64,000 bases of DNA from Ziziphus jujuba (Eukaryota > Streptophyta > Magnoliopsida > Rosales > Rhamnaceae). Where the stretch lies: NCBI RefSeq assembly GCF_031755915.1, contig NC_083382.1, forward strand, positions 26,884,001-26,948,000, read 5' to 3'. The position numbers and the translations under genes are program-made. Below the pieces are notes generated by a model. That model did not search any database. It saw only the letters and a list, made by a program, of their open reading frames with translations, and had not been told where the DNA came from. How positions within the stretch are numbered: the first letter of the stretch is position 1; each line of letters begins with the position of its first letter. Of this stretch, positions 59,471 to 64,000 are shown in pieces.

Positions 59471-60215
59471 ATTTATATGTGTATATATATATATATATAT
59501 AGGCAAAACAATTAGCTCAATTTCTGATCATACCCTTGATTCGTCTTCAAAAGAGGTTGGCCCAATTTAGTAGATCAGTCGGCCCAAAGACATACAATTG
59601 TCCTGTTTGGTGGGACACCAGCAATGGAGTATTTAATTTACACATTTTCGTAATTAGGTGTGCACAGGCGTTAAACATACTTTACGGGATGCATTTCATT
59701 CAATTCAGTTTGAGTTTGTTCTTGTCTTCCGGGTAAATTCCAAATGCACAAAAAATAATTTTACACACACATCCACATTTTTAATATATATCCATTTCTG
59801 TTGCCCTTTGTCTCTTTAACATATTTTGACTTGTATAATCCCAACTCAAATGGCTTGCCATGGAGCCCAAGGGTGTTTTTTTTTTTTTTTTTTTTTTTTT
59901 TCCTTTTTTTTTTCTTTTTTTTTTTTGGGGCTTACGTTAGTCCTCTTTGCTTATATATATTTACGAAAGGGTCAAACCCACAGTTGTGGAATTTCTTACT
60001 ACAGCTTAAAATTGAAAGGTGGAGTTTGGTAATTAACCAAAATTTCTATCATAAAAGAATTTGAAAATCACAGTAAAATCCATAAACTTTGTTAAGCTAC
60101 TATAATAAACTAATTAGAGAATCCTCTGATTGCACACCAAAATAGAGATTAAGGGCCAAGGCTACTATGTTACAATATTGTGAGGACTAAATTTGAAATA
60201 AGATTAGTAATTTAT
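59471..60215. other. Intergenic, no gene seen
   Basis: Includes a poly-T tract at 59876-59926 that creates low-complexity frames, and the 3' flank of the EPF1-like gene. Confidence 0.5.
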
Positions 60216-60661
60216 TTAAGGAATAGGATAAGACTTGTTTTTACACATGCATTTGTAAGCAATAGGACAAGTCTCAGCCTCTTCAAGCGATGCACAAACG
60301 AAGCTAACCATCACTAATCTACATGGTGAGCATGAACCACATGCATGCGAACAATCTGGCAAGCTCGACCCTGCTACTTCAAGTGTATCTGGTTTCCTTC
60401 TCTGATCCATTATTGCCTTTCTTTCCAAATACAAATTTGGTTTATTATTAACCGCTGTTCCCCCACTTTTCTTTACATGCCTGTGATGACCTGGTTAAGA
60501 AAAAAATGCATAAAAACAATCAAATATTAGATACCTTTTTTTTCAAAAAAAAAAAAAAAAAAATACAGATTACAAAAAAAAAAAAAAAAAAAAGTCAGGA
60601 GACAAAAAATTAAGACTTGGCTAAGAAAATATTTTCCCAACGATTATGCAGAGAAAGAGAC

Positions 60662-60698
<37 letters not shown>

Positions 60699-60793
60699 CG
60701 TGAGCGAGCCCTGCCTAAGTTCCTTGTGGACATGGAAGCTGGAAATAAAAGGAAAAGTATAAAGATTGCAGCAACACAAGTGGAACCCTTCAT
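60216..60793 (-). CDS. EPF1: EPF1-like secreted stomatal patterning peptide precursor, two exons, 122 aa
   Basis: Precursor of a secreted cysteine-rich peptide of the EPF/EPFL family. Arabidopsis EPF1 is made by stomatal precursors and signals through ERECTA-family receptors and TMM to enforce stomatal spacing. Exon 1 is 60700-60793 (ATG at 60793); exon 2 is 60216-60490. The 209-base GT-AG intron splits an Arg codon (C|GT). Residues 1 to about 21 are a hydrophobic signal peptide (MKGSTCVAAIFILFLLFPAS). A basic propeptide with RRKPDTLEVAG follows. The mature peptide starts around GSSLPDCSHACGSCSPCR and ends CPIAYKCMCKNKSYPIP. Its eight cysteines match the EPF1/EPF2 pattern, and the wording is nearest to EPF1 rather than EPF2. 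Intact. Confidence 0.9.
60491..60699 (-). other. EPF1-like intron with CT repeat at its donor
   Basis: The donor is C|GTACCTCTCTCT: a (CT)n run (60664-60696 on the plus strand as GA) begins almost at the splice site. The acceptor is cttaaccag. Poly-A/T runs occupy much of the rest. Confidence 0.8.
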
Positions 60794-60907
60794 TTTGTTT
60801 TTTGGGTTGATTGTAGCTTGGTTTCCTCTAAGAGAATGATTACAACCAAACGAACAGAGACAGAGACGGAGAGAGCTTTAATGGTGTAAAGAAGATGGAG
60901 AAGAAAG

Positions 60908-60920
60908 ACGAATATTTAAA
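60908..60920 (-). promoter_or_regulatory. Possible TATA-like box of the EPF1-like gene
   Basis: CCTTTAAATATTC on the minus strand lies about 120 bases upstream of the ATG. It is a weak match to TATA(A/T)A and is supported only by position. Confidence 0.3.
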
Positions 60921-60924
60921 GGAG

Positions 60925-62130
60925 TAAAGACTAGTGAGGAACAGAGAGGAAGAAGAAGGAATGTTTATTGTAATATTGAAGCGAATCACAGGCAAGAGTA
61001 TGTGAACATGCATTAAGTCTGATAATGAGAATATGATCTTTCACATGAAAGAGATGGTGGTGAAACAGAAAAACAAAGGTTACGATTGCTCACAAATACA
61101 AGTCACAGGTCTCAACCTTGCCTTTTTTCAGGTTCCATAGAAGAAGGGTGATGATGATGATGATGATGATCATGATGATAATGGTGGTGGTGGGAGAAAG
61201 AATTTACTGCAAATTCAAAGTGCTTCTTTTACGTGAAACTCTGACCGAGACATTTGCCTCTACCATACATAGCCATAAATGCTAATCGAAATTGGGCATC
61301 TAATTTTAAAGCCAATAAACAAAAAGAAAATAAAATAAAATTTTAAGCTAATAAATTTTGGCTACTGAGTCTCTGCCTGTGACTGCCATTAATGCTTCAT
61401 GTTTGCTACTATGTACTTGAGCCGTAAGCTCAACTATTACTCTTCATGGACCCTCTTCTGTAATATATCAATGTTTTTCTTTCTTAAATGTTTTTGAGTC
61501 TGCTGCAATGGTTCAGTACCACTAATACACACTACATATTCATGGAAATAGAAATTATTAAATCAGCACCAGTAAAATTGATCGGGCTAAACCCAGTTAC
61601 CAATTGAGCTAAAAAGGTAGAGAATAGCTTGAATAGGTGGACCATAAGCCTATAGCGCTTAGGATTTTCATAGGGCAGGTCTCTGAATTTGCTGATGTGA
61701 GAATAATTGAGGGTTCTTTAGTCCTTGACCACTCATTTTCCGTTGTGTGTTGAATTACTTAATTACATGTTTGCTCTATTCAGATTTCAGAGGCGTACCC
61801 CGAAGAAATTGTAAGAAAAGTGGAGAGGAAAAAGAAAATCATGTACGGATGGGATTTTTATGATAAAGAAAACAAGGGCTGCTGTTCCTTTTTTTTTTTT
61901 TTTTGATTGGAAATATATATATATATATATATATTTTTTTTTTTTCGAAAAAAAGGTGGCGCTCTTCGTTTTCTCTTTTTGGTCCACATTTTTTTTTTTT
62001 TTTTAAATGTCTTTGCTTTGAAGTTGTCGAGTGCAAAATAAGATTTTATTAAGACTTTGTGGCACTAAATATGGGCATAAATTCTAATTGTTGGTTGAAA
62101 GTAAAATTTCACAACCCTTAACTGCAGTCT
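60925..62130. other. Upstream region of the EPF1-like gene
   Basis: Contains a GAT/GGT trinucleotide tract (about 61148-61195), a TA microsatellite with poly-T runs near 61890-62005, and no recognisable gene. Confidence 0.5.
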
Positions 62131-62135
62131 CCATA

Positions 62136-63093
62136 AGGAGAAATTTTTCTATACACAACATGTACCAAGATAGAATCCATGTTGGTGCACACTGTTAATG
62201 AAAAAATGTCATGTATATATCAAATTCTAATCATTTCAAAAAAATTTATATCAGCTTCTCCATGTTGCAAACACCTTTTACATCTGTTATCCATTTTTAT
62301 TTTTTTTAATTTTACTTTTTTATTTCTTTTTACTCCTCTTCCATATATATTTCACTCCACGCCCTTTTTTCTGCTCAGAAAACCTGAAATTCTTTGTTCT
62401 CAAATCTTTATGCTATTCCCTTCATAATCAATCTTCTCTCATCCACACCAATCGCTAGATAGAAGTCTCTCTAACATCTAGATCATCTTAGGCGAAGTCC
62501 TAATTTCCACTACTTAGGGTTTTCAATTTCTGCCCCTTTTTCATTAATGTTCCAATTTTTTGTCAACATATTGAGATCCTGTACTAGTACAAATTCGTTT
62601 TCAAGTTCTACATTCTTAGAAGCAAAATTCTTTGACAAATAAACTTATAAAAAGCATAAATTTATTGGTTATAGAGAGAACAAGAAATTTGAATACACAA
62701 GAGGAATACTGAAAGATGTTGGATGAGATGAATAAGACTTTAAGGTTATGCTCAGCTCTCTCGAATTAGTAGTGTGCAGAGAAGAAAAAAATGGAACCCA
62801 ATTTCTTATGCTTCTTCATTCATGGATAAGGAAGACTACATTCATTCAACAATGGATTTTCAGATATTGACAAAATAAATGAATTAGCAAGCAAAAAGTG
62901 GCAGAGAAGTAGATGTGAGCATGCAAAAGGAATTAAAGACTCTGCTAAGGATGAATGAGATGTTGGAAAGACCTCCATCTTGCAATTGGTGTGGATGAGA
63001 GGATTTCAAATGTTGGGTGAATAGAAATCTCAAGATTTTTGGGACAAAGGATGAGCTAAAATGAAAAAGTGGAAGAGTAGTAAAAAGAAATAA

Positions 63094-63125
<32 letters not shown>

Positions 63126-63323
63126 TAAAAATAATAGAAGTTAAACAATGTTTGCAATATAAAAGAAGTTGATATGAATTTTTTAAAATAATTAAGATTT
63201 TGTGTTATATATGCTATTTTTTTTTTTGGGTCATGTGCATCAATATGAATTTCAACAGTTTTTAATCATGTGTATCAATATGAATTCCAATTTGATACAC
63301 ATTCTTAATAGAAAATTTTCTCC
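62136..63323. mobile_element. Non-autonomous element with long terminal inverted repeats, 1188 bp
   Basis: The left arm (about 62136-62455) begins AGGAGAAATTTTTCTATACA. The right arm (about 62975-63323) is its imperfect inverse, ending AGAAAATTTTCTCC. The arms match along their length: the gttgcaaacacc and tctcatccacaccaat phrases recur inverted at the expected spots. Possible 5-bp target duplication ccata (62131-62135 and 63324-63328). The ~500-base interior has no recognised protein. Long TIRs suggest a Mutator-like or foldback element. A TAA/TAATAA microsatellite lies in the right arm. Confidence 0.7.
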
Positions 63324-63328
63324 CCATA

Positions 63329-64000
63329 GAACACATTTTTATCCTTTGAGATTTTTTTTTTAAAAATAAAATTAATAGAAAAAAACCTTTTTCTTTGAAC
63401 AAAAAATAATAATAATAATAATAATAAAAACACAAAACCTTAACTTGAGCAAGCAATAACTAGGATGTTTCGAAAAAGTGTTATAAAATTACCACACACC
63501 TAAAATAACGCAACTGTTTTTGTCACATTTTCTTTTGGTAGCAGACCAGAAACTGCTGCACTGGCGTGCGACATTGGCAATTTGCAGAAGCTTCGAAATT
63601 TAAAGTAACAGCACAGGTTACGCATAAGCATTGTTATTATCTATGAATACGTGTAAGACAATTCAACTGATTAATTTATTTAAATATTTTAAATAGTATT
63701 TATTAGCGATGTTGATCTCATTAGTCTTTTTTTTTTTTTTAATAATATTTTACACCTCCAATTTTTGCCCACAATTTTTTTTTTTTTTTTTTGGGCCACA
63801 CATAAATCTTCACAGCCTTGGTTTAGTATTATGTCACAGCGTTTATAGTTCTCACCTAACATCCTCGTCTTGTAGGGCAGATAACATAATCCATTTGAGT
63901 TTCGGGGTCCACAGAATGAGAATTGATAGCCTTTTTGTCCCCATTCAAATAGCAAATGAATACAAAATTTTGCCCAAAAGTTCATTGTTAGCTACTTTTT
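63329..64000. other. Right-edge intergenic sequence
   Basis: AT-rich with microsatellites and poly-T tracts. No gene or element was recognised. Confidence 0.45.

Noticed and set aside
59801..60064. Poly-Phe frame
   Set aside because: Produced by a poly-T tract; no family resemblance.
1..64000. tRNA or rRNA genes
   Set aside because: None recognised by eye. The only tRNA-like match is the 12-base primer-binding site at 11143-11154.

Overview
This is plant nuclear DNA, most likely from a eudicot. It is AT-rich and intron-containing, full of LTR retrotransposon debris with chromovirus-type ends, and carries plant-only families: a COMT-like O-methyltransferase (OMT) cluster, an ELMO-domain protein and the stomatal peptide EPF1. 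The species cannot be named from the sequence alone. Four gene models are supported, all on the minus strand: two OMTs (46555-49284 and 43723-44952), one ten-exon ELMO gene (52719-57000) and one EPF1-like gene (60216-60793).

About 49 kb is one direct segmental duplication. Block A (about 1008-27639) and block B (about 29128-49054, continuing to the OMT promoter near 49390) have the same order: OMT relics, a LINE fragment, a four-unit array of a degenerate chimeric gene, then three OMT loci. In block B two of the three OMTs look intact. In block A all three are dead: a nonsense codon and a retroelement in the first, a 0.9 kb microhomology deletion in the second, and a truncation, frameshift and greatly expanded intron in the third. 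The LTR elements sit in one block only, so they inserted after the duplication. Two empty sites in the partner block confirm element ends.

The most unusual content is the array at 4.26-9.05 kb, repeated at 33.69-41.15 kb. Each unit of about 1.0-1.25 kb reads, on the minus strand, as a ClpC-type N-terminal (double Clp repeat) domain followed by a divergent 14-3-3 domain. Introns lie where I recall plant 14-3-3 genes having theirs. The usual last 14-3-3 exon is missing; in its place the next phase-0 acceptor leads into the next Clp domain. All eight copies have stops or frameshifts and are called pseudogenes here. I know of no described Clp-N/14-3-3 fusion.

Mobile DNA comprises at least five LTRs of about 2.75-2.9 kb from one Ty3/gypsy (Tekay-like) family, mostly solo; a TRIM-like element at the join of a tandem intron duplication; a PIF/Harbinger-type MITE; LINE reverse-transcriptase fragments; and a 1.19 kb element with terminal inverted repeats of about 330 bp at the right end. 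The right 15 kb (ELMO and EPF1) is ordinary single-copy sequence.
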